From JAKFDK01 sp036676195 (lineage in GTDB: Bacteria; Bacillota; Sulfobacillia; Symbiobacteriales; ZC4RG38), in NCBI GenBank assembly GCA_036676195.1, contig JAKFDK010000080.1, positions 1-40,339 on the forward strand: 40,339 nt of DNA, written 5' to 3'. Numbering within the stretch: the stretch's first letter is position 1; every line of letters begins with the position of its first letter. Under the pieces are notes generated by a model that saw only the letters and a program-made list of their open reading frames with translations, made no database searches and was not told the origin of the DNA. Shown here one piece after another: positions 30,917-38,900 of this stretch. The translations under genes and the position numbers were made by a program.

Positions 30917-30964
30917 TTGACAGCCCTGCCATTCCCTGCTACATTGTCGAATGAACGTTCATTC
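30917..30964 (+). promoter_or_regulatory. TetR-gene promoter with 16-bp palindromic operator
   Basis: TTGACA (30917-30922), 17-bp spacer, TACATT (30940-30945), and right over the expected transcription start the perfect palindrome GAATGAACGTTCATTC (30949-30964). Binding there would block the promoter, so the regulator probably controls itself. Confidence 0.8.
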
Positions 30965-30986
30965 TAGACGGGAAGGAGGTCTGCCC

Positions 30987-32006
30987 ATGGAGCGCGGCAT
31001 GCCGTCCAGCAAGCGACCTTCGGCCGAGGAGAAGCCCGGCGCCATTCTGGCTGCAGCTCTGGATCTGTTCGCTGAACGCGGGTTTCACGCCACCAACGTC
31101 CCGCTCATCGCCGAGCGGGCTGGTGTGGCGGTGGGCACGCTCTACCACTACTTTGCGAACAAGGAAGCGATCGCCAACGAGCTTTACCGCCGGGTCCGAA
31201 AAGAGATGGAGAAAGCCGTTTACCTCGACCTGCCTGCCGGCGTTCCGCCGTCTGAGCAGTTCCGGGTGCTGTGGCAGCGGTCCGTCGCCTTTGCGATGGC
31301 CCAACCGCTCGCCTTTCGGTTCCTCGAAATGCACCACCACGGCTCCTATCTCGATGCGGCCAGCCATACTCTTGACCGGCAGGTCATGGCCGGCACTCAG
31401 GAGACCATGGAACTGGGTCGCCGTGCGGGCGTCCTGAAGCCCGTGCACGACGAGGTGCTCGCCGCCTTCATCGATGGCGCCATCAAGCATCTGGTCCGAG
31501 CCGCCCAGGAAGGGCGACTGCAGTTGACGCCCGAAGTCGTCGACCAGGCCGCCGCCTGCTGCTGGCAGGCCATCAAGGAAGGGTGGATCATCATGGACAA
31601 GTTTACGCTCGCCGGGGAGACCGGCCGCATCAGTCTCTCGTTCGAATATGTGCAGTGCGGGGCCGGCGATTGCGATTGCCGGGGCACCGTCTCCATCGCC
31701 AGTTGGGGCTTCCAGGCGCAGGGCAAGGTCTGGTTCACCGCCGCCGATGTGGCCAGGTTCCACAGCCAGCTAAACGCCTGTTACCAGGCCCTGGACGGCG
31801 TGGCCGCCTTCACGACCAATGAGGGGAACCTGAAGCTCCAGGTGGTCTTCGGCCGTCACGGACGGGTCGACATTCAGGGGACGTTCCAGGAGACCCACAA
31901 CGAAGGCAACGAACTGAAGTTCCGCATTCAGACCGACCAGAGCTTCATTGCCCAGTCGCTGGAGGAACTGGCCGAACTGGTGAAGCGCTACGGCGCGGCC
32001 GTGTGA
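30987..32006 (+). CDS. TetR regulator fused to a WapI-immunity-like domain
   Basis: From ATG 30987 (AAGGAGG, spacing 7) one frame of 339 residues. Residues 18-60 are a TetR helix-turn-helix (ILAAALDLFAERGFHATNVP, then ERAGVAVGTLYHYFANKEAI) and up to about 195 the TetR ligand domain. From MDKFTLAGETGRISLSFEYV on, a beta-rich domain follows (GFQAQGKVWFTAADVARFHS, VAAFTTNEGNLKLQVV, LKFRIQTDQSFIAQSLEELA), like WapI-family immunity proteins. A GGAAGGGTGG precedes the ATG of that domain (31592), so it might also be made alone. The fusion is unusual. Confidence 0.75.
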   Translation: MERGMPSSKRPSAEEKPGAILAAALDLFAERGFHATNVPLIAERAGVAVGTLYHYFANKEAIANELYRRVRKEMEKAVYLDLPAGVPPSEQFRVLWQRSVAFAMAQPLAFRFLEMHHHGSYLDAASHTLDRQVMAGTQETMELGRRAGVLKPVHDEVLAAFIDGAIKHLVRAAQEGRLQLTPEVVDQAAACCWQAIKEGWIIMDKFTLAGETGRISLSFEYVQCGAGDCDCRGTVSIASWGFQAQGKVWFTAADVARFHSQLNACYQALDGVAAFTTNEGNLKLQVVFGRHGRVDIQGTFQETHNEGNELKFRIQTDQSFIAQSLEELAELVKRYGAAV

Positions 32007-32127
32007 CATCGGCACCGGAATGATTGGGGCGCGGGCATTCACGCCCGGGCCGCTTTGCATGGCCTGCGTCCACCTTCAGTTCGCGCACCTCAGGGGCGGA
32101 CGCACTCAGGCTTTTTGCATCGCGATG

Positions 32128-32625
32128 TCAGAGATTATGCGGGCCAGTAACTTTCCAGGCATTGAACCAGTCGTTAGGTTTTGGATTAGTCTGCTTCCAG
32201 GGCATGCCCCAGGCGGGCTTGCCCTGGTGATCATGCCAGGGGACACCGTACTTTTCCAGTACTGAACAGGCATGGTCCAGGCAGTTATTCCCCACGCCGA
32301 TGAAACCCTTATTCTTGTTGGCACGGGCCTCAGACAGGGCGCCGTCTATATTGGGATTCTGAATGGACACACACTTGTAGGCATCGTAACGGTTTCCCTG
32401 CGCGAAGTGATCCTGACGCATCTCCTCAAGCATGTCCTGTTCCATGTTAACGACCTTCAACCAAGCGTTGTTGGGCTTACCAGGGGGGATGACCAGATCT
32501 CCCTTGACATTCTCGGTTCCTCCGCAACAGAACTGGCCATCCATCTCAAACCCCCATCCGACATGCCCCACGTCAACCCCGGCAACGGGATTCTTCCAGC
32601 GAACAAAGATGTACGCCGCCCCCAC
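32128..32625 (-). CDS. Small protein with a Cys/His pattern, possible hydrolase
   Basis: The frame from GTG 32625 (GGAG about 10 bp upstream; GTG 32646 also possible) encodes about 165 residues: AYIFVRWKNPVAGVDVGHVG, WGFEMDGQFCCGG, then GVGNNCLDHACSVLEKYGVP and an NPKPNDWFNAW tail. The invariant-looking GHVGWGF and NNCLDH could be a His and Cys of a papain/NlpC-like site in swapped order, and the lack of a signal peptide recalls toxin or effector domains. I do not recognise the family with confidence. AT-rich DNA upstream (32650-32700) probably holds its promoter. Confidence 0.6.
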   Translation of the reverse strand: MGAAYIFVRWKNPVAGVDVGHVGWGFEMDGQFCCGGTENVKGDLVIPPGKPNNAWLKVVNMEQDMLEEMRQDHFAQGNRYDAYKCVSIQNPNIDGALSEARANKNKGFIGVGNNCLDHACSVLEKYGVPWHDHQGKPAWGMPWKQTNPKPNDWFNAWKVTGPHNL

Positions 32626-32646
32626 TATGGACTCACTCCTTCTCAC

Positions 32647-32968
32647 CGTGGATATCTTTCCACTATATTAGCATAATAGATAAGAATTTAATAATGGGAA
32701 AATGGACAATTACCTGTGGAGAAGAGCTCTTACAGGCGGCTGGTGATGCCATGTCCGCTTATGCGCGTAACACCCTGGCTCATCGCCATACTCCGGCCGA
32801 AGGGGAGTACACGTCGACAAACTTCACCGATTAGACCGGCGCCTTTGCTCATAGAGCACGGCCGCTCCCCGGTGCAGCTCCCGTGGCGCCTCCGGTCCTT
32901 CCCATTTAGCCGACCGGCACCGCCCCGCAGGTTCCTCCAAGTCCGCCCTACCGGCACTGACCGGAAAC
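32647..32968. other. Intergenic segment without a gene
   Basis: It starts with an AT-rich promoter-like part (TAATAT and TATTAT on the - strand at about 32665-32680) and continues as ordinary GC-rich DNA with no frame bearing a start and product. Confidence 0.4.
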
Positions 32969-33007
32969 AAGCCCGCAACCCCTCACATCGTGCGGGATTG
33001 CGGGCTT
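32969..33007 (-). terminator. Terminator of the OsmC gene
   Basis: AAGCCCGCAA (32969-32978) pairs perfectly with TTGCGGGCTT (32998-33007), 19-nt loop. Both strands have a short T run after it. It stands about 55 bp beyond the osmC-like stop. Confidence 0.65.
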
Positions 33008-33062
33008 TCGGCGTGGCGCCGGATGTGGACCATGACGTGTGCTGTTTTTCGTTCGCCGCTGT

Positions 33063-33533
33063 CTATTGAACCGCGACCCAATTGGCCTTGAGGTTAACCC
33101 CTGCATCCCGGAGCAGGTTAATGGCAGGGCACCGGTTATGGACCTTCTCCCGTAAGAGATCCAACCGCTCAGTTGATTCTGCTGTCTTGAGGGTCACGTT
33201 CAGTGTGACCTCCTGGAAGTGGCGGCACACCTCAGCAGTACCCATCAGGCCCCGCACGTCCAGTGCTCCATGTGCCTTCAGCTTCATTTCCGAAAACTGA
33301 AAGTTCATCTCACCGGCAATCAGGTTAATCATGACCGCCACGCACCCGTCCAGCGCTGCCATGACGAACTCCATGGGGTTGGGCCCCCGATCGGTCCCCC
33401 CCAGTGCCGGGGGTTCATCCATCACGATATCGCCAAACTCCCGCACCTTAATGCTGGTGCACATCCCCTGCTCCCATGCCGCTTCGGCACTCGTGGTCAC
33501 GATTACGGCTTCCGACTGCTTGGCATCAGACAT
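33063..33533 (-). CDS. OsmC-family peroxidase-like protein
   Basis: 156 residues from ATG 33533 (AGGGGGAA, spacing 8). It shows the OsmC fold marks: GGTDRGPNPMEFVMAALDGC with the peroxidatic Cys, and RCPAINLLRDAGVNLKANW at the end, where the partner Cys stands in NRCPA. The Arg of the active site can be placed near the N-terminal strands. Organic hydroperoxide or sulfur-related reduction is the family role; the substrate is unknown. Confidence 0.85.
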   Translation of the reverse strand: MSDAKQSEAVIVTTSAEAAWEQGMCTSIKVREFGDIVMDEPPALGGTDRGPNPMEFVMAALDGCVAVMINLIAGEMNFQFSEMKLKAHGALDVRGLMGTAEVCRHFQEVTLNVTLKTAESTERLDLLREKVHNRCPAINLLRDAGVNLKANWVAVQ

Positions 33534-33592
33534 GAATGGTTCCCCCTGGAAATATTCCTCATAGAGCAACTATACTACATCCATATATCAGT

Positions 33593-34513
33593 CTACAAGA
33601 TTTCGCGGCGAATGACTCGATACAGTCCTATGCTTGCGGTACAGCCGGTCGCATCACCCCGGCACAGTGCCGGCGCATCAGTTCCGAAATGCCTTGCCTT
33701 CTTGGCCTCCAGGTTGCGGAGGGTGGCAGCCCGCATGATCATCACGGCCATCTCCTGCCGGCTGATCGGATCATTCGGCCGGACCTGGTTGTTGTCCCCC
33801 TGAATCAGGTCGGCCCCGCTCGACGTACCGTCCTTCTACGTTGACGGTGCCGCCGCGGTACTCCCAGCGCCCGGTCTGTTCGTTGAGGCGGTAGACGGCC
33901 AGGCTGCCCGGGTCGTCGGCCTCCTCGTACGGGATGCGGACCACGATCGGCTGGGCGAACTTGCGGATCGGTGTCACACTGACATCCCCGCCCGTCGATT
34001 CCACGATGCGCTCAGCGGCAAGGCTGAGCACCCGCCCGGCCGGGCGGATCCCATCCGATTCGGCGGCGGCAACCGTCAGCGCCGTCCGCTCAACCTCCGG
34101 GGCGGCAGCCGGGGCGGTCGGGTCGGTAGACGGGGCGGCGGGATCCTGGTTCACCGTTACAGCCTCAATGCGGAATCGGTAGGTGACGCGGGAGGCGTCT
34201 TCAGTGGGAACTGGTGCCACATCCGGCGCCGCCGGCGGCAAAGTCCGGGTCCAGGGTGCCGGACGAGAGGCCCGCTCAGATCAGCGTTGGTGGAGGGAGC
34301 ACGCGAGACCGTGACCGTGTAGGTCTTGGTGGTGGTCCCGTCCTGTGCCGTTACGACCACCGTGATGGCGGTGTCGCCACCCTCAGTCAGGGCGATGGCG
34401 CCGCTGGCCTGGCCGGTGGTCACCGCGGTGCCGTTCACCCTCACCGTCGCATTCTCATGGTCCACGGTTGGCGTCACGCTGATGCTGCTGACCGCATTGG
34501 CCACGCCGGCGGT
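33593..34513 (-). pseudogene. Frameshifted SLH-domain surface protein
   Basis: Three - frames carry successive parts of one surface protein: a cadherin-like beta-sandwich domain (DHENATVRVNGTAVTTGQAS, then DTAITVVVTAQDGTTTKTYT) to NADLSG; then SSGTLDPDFAAG in a second frame; then VTYRFRIEAVTVNQD through RWEYRGGTVNVEGRYVE in a third; and last GDNNQVRPNDPISRQEMAVM, an SLH half, before TAG at 33593. At least three frameshifts and the loss of most SLH repeats show decay. A full promoter still precedes it. Confidence 0.75.
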
Positions 34514-34521
34514 ATACGCAG

Positions 34522-34551
34522 TGTATATCGGGGCAATTCAGAGTCTGTCAA
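34522..34551 (-). promoter_or_regulatory. Promoter in front of the surface-protein pseudogene
   Basis: On the - strand TTGACA (34546-34551), 18-bp spacer, TATACA (34522-34527). It is strikingly like the promoter at 35807-35836, spacer included. Confidence 0.6.
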
Positions 34552-34624
34552 CGGCTGTGGGCGGCCAATCTTCGGTTCCCGCCAACAAGACACCGAACAA
34601 TGGGGCACCCAGCGCCGACGAACA

Positions 34625-34650
34625 GAGCCACCGGTGCAGACCGGTGGCTC
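34625..34650. terminator. Hairpin after the LacI-family gene
   Basis: GAGCCACCGG (34625-34634) pairs perfectly with CCGGTGGCTC (34641-34650), 6-nt loop. It lies about 60 bp past the LacI stop on the - strand, with CTGTTCGTC after it. Confidence 0.65.
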
Positions 34651-34706
34651 CGTTCTTGTGACCGGGTCCGCCAGGCAGTACTGCGCGATGGCTCAGGCTG
34701 GTGCCC

Positions 34707-35729
34707 CTACGCTGATCCGCGCCGGATTAACCCCCACTTCTGGGTGAAAACTCTCCCCTGGGCCGGCGCCGTACCGGCGAGACGGCTGAACAGCATCTCG
34801 AACACGGGGCTGAACTCCAGCGGATCGGGTCCGACAGTAGTGAGCGGCGGACAACTGATCGCGCCCTCCGGCATATTCCCCAGGCCAATGATCGCCACGT
34901 CTTCCGGCACCCGCAGGCGGGCATCGCTCGCGGCCCAGAGGGCGCCGATGGCGCCCCTGTCCGAGGCCACGAGAATCGCACTGGGCCGCTGGTCCAGGTT
35001 GAGCAGTTCCCGAGTGCTGCGGTATGCCTGCACCTCGTTGAGGGCGCCGCCTCGAACCAACCCTTCATCCAGTTCGATGCCATGGTCGTGCAGCGCCTGC
35101 TGGTGGATTCGGAGCAGGCGGTACCCATACTTTTCGGGCAGGCGCCCCACGTAGCCGATGCGCCGGTGCCCCTGGTCCACCAGGTAGCGGACGGCCTCCT
35201 GGTGTCCTTCCGGGGTCGTAGTCCGGAAGACGTCGAACACGCTGCTCTCCAGGAAGTCGCTCAGCACCACGACGGCCACGCCCGATTCCGCCAGCCGCTC
35301 CAGGGCAGTAATATCGGTACCCTCGTGAAAGCCCGGGCGAAAGACTACACCGTCGGCCATCCCCCGGCGGAGTTGGTCAATCGCCCGAGCTTCCTGTTCG
35401 GCGCTGCCGACTATCGTAATAATCATTGAGTAACCGTTCTGCTCTGCCGCGTCCTGCAACCGCTCGACCAGCACTTCGAGGGCAGGGGGGCCCAGGCGGG
35501 GCAGGACCAGGCAAATAGACTCTGTCTGCTGGCGTCGCAGGCTGCGTGCCACCTGGTTGGGGACATACCCAAGTTCCGCCACTGCGGTCAGAACACGCTG
35601 GCGGGTCTCGTCGCTGATGCGGTCCTTGCCGCCGCGGCGGCCGCTCAGCACGTACGAGACCGCCGCCGACGAGACGCCCGCCCGCTCGGCCACATCCCGA
35701 GCCGTTGGGACACCCGCACGTTGCGACAT
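34707..35729 (-). CDS. LacI/GalR-family transcriptional regulator
   Basis: From ATG 35729 (GGGAG, spacing 10) 340 residues: the LacI helix-turn-helix and hinge (VPTARDVAERAGVSSAAVSY, VLSGRRGGKDRISDETRQRV, LGYVPNQVARSLRRQQTESI), then a periplasmic-binding-like sensor domain ending in LTTVGPDPLEF. Both subdomains are complete. The sugar or other effector cannot be read from the sequence, and no sugar genes are adjacent. Its own promoter is shared in sequence with the pseudogene promoter nearby. Confidence 0.9.
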   Translation of the reverse strand: MSQRAGVPTARDVAERAGVSSAAVSYVLSGRRGGKDRISDETRQRVLTAVAELGYVPNQVARSLRRQQTESICLVLPRLGPPALEVLVERLQDAAEQNGYSMIITIVGSAEQEARAIDQLRRGMADGVVFRPGFHEGTDITALERLAESGVAVVVLSDFLESSVFDVFRTTTPEGHQEAVRYLVDQGHRRIGYVGRLPEKYGYRLLRIHQQALHDHGIELDEGLVRGGALNEVQAYRSTRELLNLDQRPSAILVASDRGAIGALWAASDARLRVPEDVAIIGLGNMPEGAISCPPLTTVGPDPLEFSPVFEMLFSRLAGTAPAQGRVFTQKWGLIRRGSA

Positions 35730-35806
35730 GCATGTCACGCTCCCTTCGTCGTTATTGGTCAGGTATCCCGTGGCCCTGGAACCCCGTAAGTTTCAGATTA
35801 ACCGAA

Positions 35807-35836
35807 AGTATATAGGGACGATCCAGCGTCTGTCAA
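35807..35836 (-). promoter_or_regulatory. Sigma-A promoter of the LacI-family gene
   Basis: On the - strand TTGACA (35831-35836), 18-bp spacer, TATACT (35807-35812), some 80 bp before the start codon. Confidence 0.75.
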
Positions 35837-35902
35837 TGGCAACGGGCGCTTGGTGACAGTCAGTCAGACGCCCCATGCAGCGGTATGAGACGCCAGGAAT
35901 AC

Positions 35903-35936
35903 TACCGACCCTGAGAGGTTACTCTCAGGGTCGGTA
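35903..35936 (-). terminator. Terminator of the giant surface-protein gene
   Basis: A perfect 15-bp stem (35903-35917 with 35922-35936) and a 4-nt loop, about 23 bp past the stop codon on the - strand; the tail TAGTATTCC is only moderately T-rich. Confidence 0.75.
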
Positions 35937-35958
35937 CTCTACTGCTCCCCTGTATCAC

Positions 35959-38900
35959 TTATGGCTGGTCACCCAGCCAACGTTCCTCAGCCCCGGACGG
36001 AACCTGGTACAAGTGGTTGGTGGAAGCCTCCTCTACCTGGCCGGCGGCCCAGTGGGTAAAGGGGACGTCGGGCCAGGTCGGAGCAGGCCGTCCGACCAGC
36101 GGGCCTCGCCCCAACACCCGGTTGATGATGGTGACAAACTCCGCCCGGGAGGTCGCCCGGTTGGGCTGGAAGGTACCGTCGGGGTACCCTTCGATGTAGC
36201 CGGCCTGGCGGACGGCGCTGATGAATGCCTGAGCCCAGTGTCCGCCCGTGTCGGGAAACCCATTTTCCGACCGGGGCGGCAACTCCTTGAGCCGGGCCAC
36301 CACGCTGGCGATTTCCGCCCGGGTAATCGCCGCATCCGGCCGGAACAGGCCGTCCGGATATCCGACCATGAGTCCCGCCCGGGTCACGGCGGCCACGTAT
36401 CCGGACGCCCAGTGCCCCGCTGCCAGGTCGGGGTAGACCGGCCCGGTGGGACTGGTGACATTCAACTCCAGAATCCGGGCCAGAATCGTCGCCACTTCGG
36501 CACGGCTGATGGAGCGCTCGGGCCGGAAGGTCACGTCAGGGTAACCTAGAATATAGCGCCGGTGCGACGAAGGGGTGGTGCCGATTCCGCTGCCGCCTGT
36601 GCCCCCGCTACCCCCGCCGGTTCCGCCGCCCCCGCTGCCCGTGGTGGCCTGAGGCTTGAGGCTCACGTCGTACCGGACTACACTCTGCCCCACGTGGATG
36701 ATGCCGGTGCGGACGAAGCTGTCCTCTCCAGCCGCGGCCGGCACGCTGCGGCCCTCCGCACGGCTGTCGTACCGCTCATATCCCGCCTTGTCGGCCACGA
36801 TGTAGTAGTCACCGTCAGCAAAAACCATCCAGCCATAGGCGCCCGCGTCATCGGTCGCCTGGGGCACCGCGTTGGCGGCCGGGGGGAATCCCGGCAGCGG
36901 CGGCAGGTCAACCCGGGTATCCGGCGTGCGACCCCTGGCCCGGTTCAGGGCCGTATCGGCCCAGAACAGGTCCATCTGTACCCCCGGAACCGGCCGGCCC
37001 GTCACGCTATCCCGCACAACTCCGTAGGGGTCGATCAGCGGTGCCTGCAGAGCCAGCACGCCATCCTCCCCCACCGTGAAGGTCAGCCTGGTTCCGGCCA
37101 GCCGGTCATAACCCGGCACATGGACCCGGAACAGCATCTGGTAGCTGCCCGGCGCCAGTTGCGAGATCTCGAACCGGCCATCGGGGTACACCCGTACGAC
37201 CGCATTCACCGGTTCACCGGCGGCACTCTGCACCACCGCCTGCACTTCCGTCCCCTGCGGGAGCACCCGGCCCGCCGCCCGGTACCCGCCGCTTGGCAGG
37301 TCCCGGACCATGACCTGGCCGCCCACCTTACGGGTGGCCGCAATCTCCTCGCCCCTGCCGCTCAACTGGCCGATGACGGCCTCCTGCTCCGAGGTGACCA
37401 TCACGGTCTGGCCGCCCACCTGCAGCGGTGCAGCCACCCGCACACGGTACACCCAATTGCCCTGCGGCACCGGAATCCGGTAGGTGCCATCGGCTCCGGT
37501 CGTCACCTCAGACCGGAAGTCGATCGTGCCGTCCTTGTCAAAGTCCTCCTCAACCACGACCCTGGCCCCGGCGACCGGCTTGCCGGTCGCCGCATCGACC
37601 ACAACGCCCGTAATGGACGACGGGTAGAACGTTATGGACAGGGTGACCCTGGCAAACAGGCCCTCGTCCGGCCGGCTGACAGTAACGGTGACGGTCTCCT
37701 GGCGGGATACAATGCCGGCCAGAATTGGCGCCCGCAGGGTGACCACCGCTTTGCCGTCCTGATCTGTCTGGCTCTCGGACTGGCTGAGGCTGCCGGCCGA
37801 GGTACTGAAGGTGACTTTCACGCCGCTGACGGGCGTGCCGTCCTGCAGGGTGAGCTTTGCCCGCAGTTCGGCGGTGGAGCGGCCGTCACCCACAATCTGG
37901 CCGGGGCTGGCCGTCAGGCTCAGGCGGGCCCGGCTGACCAGCGTGATATCTACCCGTACGGTAGTGCCGGCACTGACGGTGACCGGCTGGCTGGCCGGAT
38001 ACTGGGGGATAGGCACCCGCACCGTATACTCCCCCGCCGGGACCCCGGCGAAGGTATAGTTCCCGGCGGTATCGGCCGTGGTGGTGGCCACCACCTGCCC
38101 GGCACCGTTTACCAGTTCCACTCTGACTCCCGCCGCCGCCACGCCCGCATCGGTCTTGACTGTGCCTTCGATGTTCCCGGTGGCCGGTGCGGCAGGTGCA
38201 GACTGGACCTGCTGGGGCTGCAGGGTCAGGTGGAATTGCACGATGGTCTGGCCCACGTGGATGATTCCGCTCTGGACGTAGCTGTCCTCGCCCGGTTGCG
38301 CCGGCACATCCCGCCCCTCGTCCCGGCTGTCGTAGGTCTGGTATCCGGCCTTTTCGGCCCTGATGTAGTAGTCCCCGTCGGCAAAGACCATCCAGGCGTA
38401 GTTGCCCCCGGCATCCGTCACCTGTGGGTTGGCGTTCTGGTTAGGGGCAAACCCGGGCAGGGCCGGCAGGTTCACCAGCGTGTCCGGGGTCCGCCCCTGG
38501 CCCACGTTCAGGGGGGTGTCGGCCCAGTAGAGCTTCATGTTTACCCCTGTTATCGGCTGGCCCGTCTGGCTGTCCGTCACCTTGCCGTATGGGTCGATCA
38601 GTGCCGATTGCAGGCCCAGTTCGCCGTTGGTGTTGACGGTGACGTTGATCTTGGTAGCTGCCAGTTGCTGGCCGCCGGCCTCCAGCCGGAAGAGGATCTG
38701 GTATTCGCCCTGCGGCAGATCATCTACTTCGTAGGTGCCGTCAGCGTTGACGGTCACCGTCTTGTCGATGGGGTTCCCGTGGCTGTCCTGGAGATTTGCC
38801 TGCACGGTCGAGCCACCCAGGACCTGATCGGGCCGCTCCAGGTTGGTGCCGGTGTTGTCCACCACCAGGACCTGGCCGCCGGCCTTGCGGGTGGCCGCGA

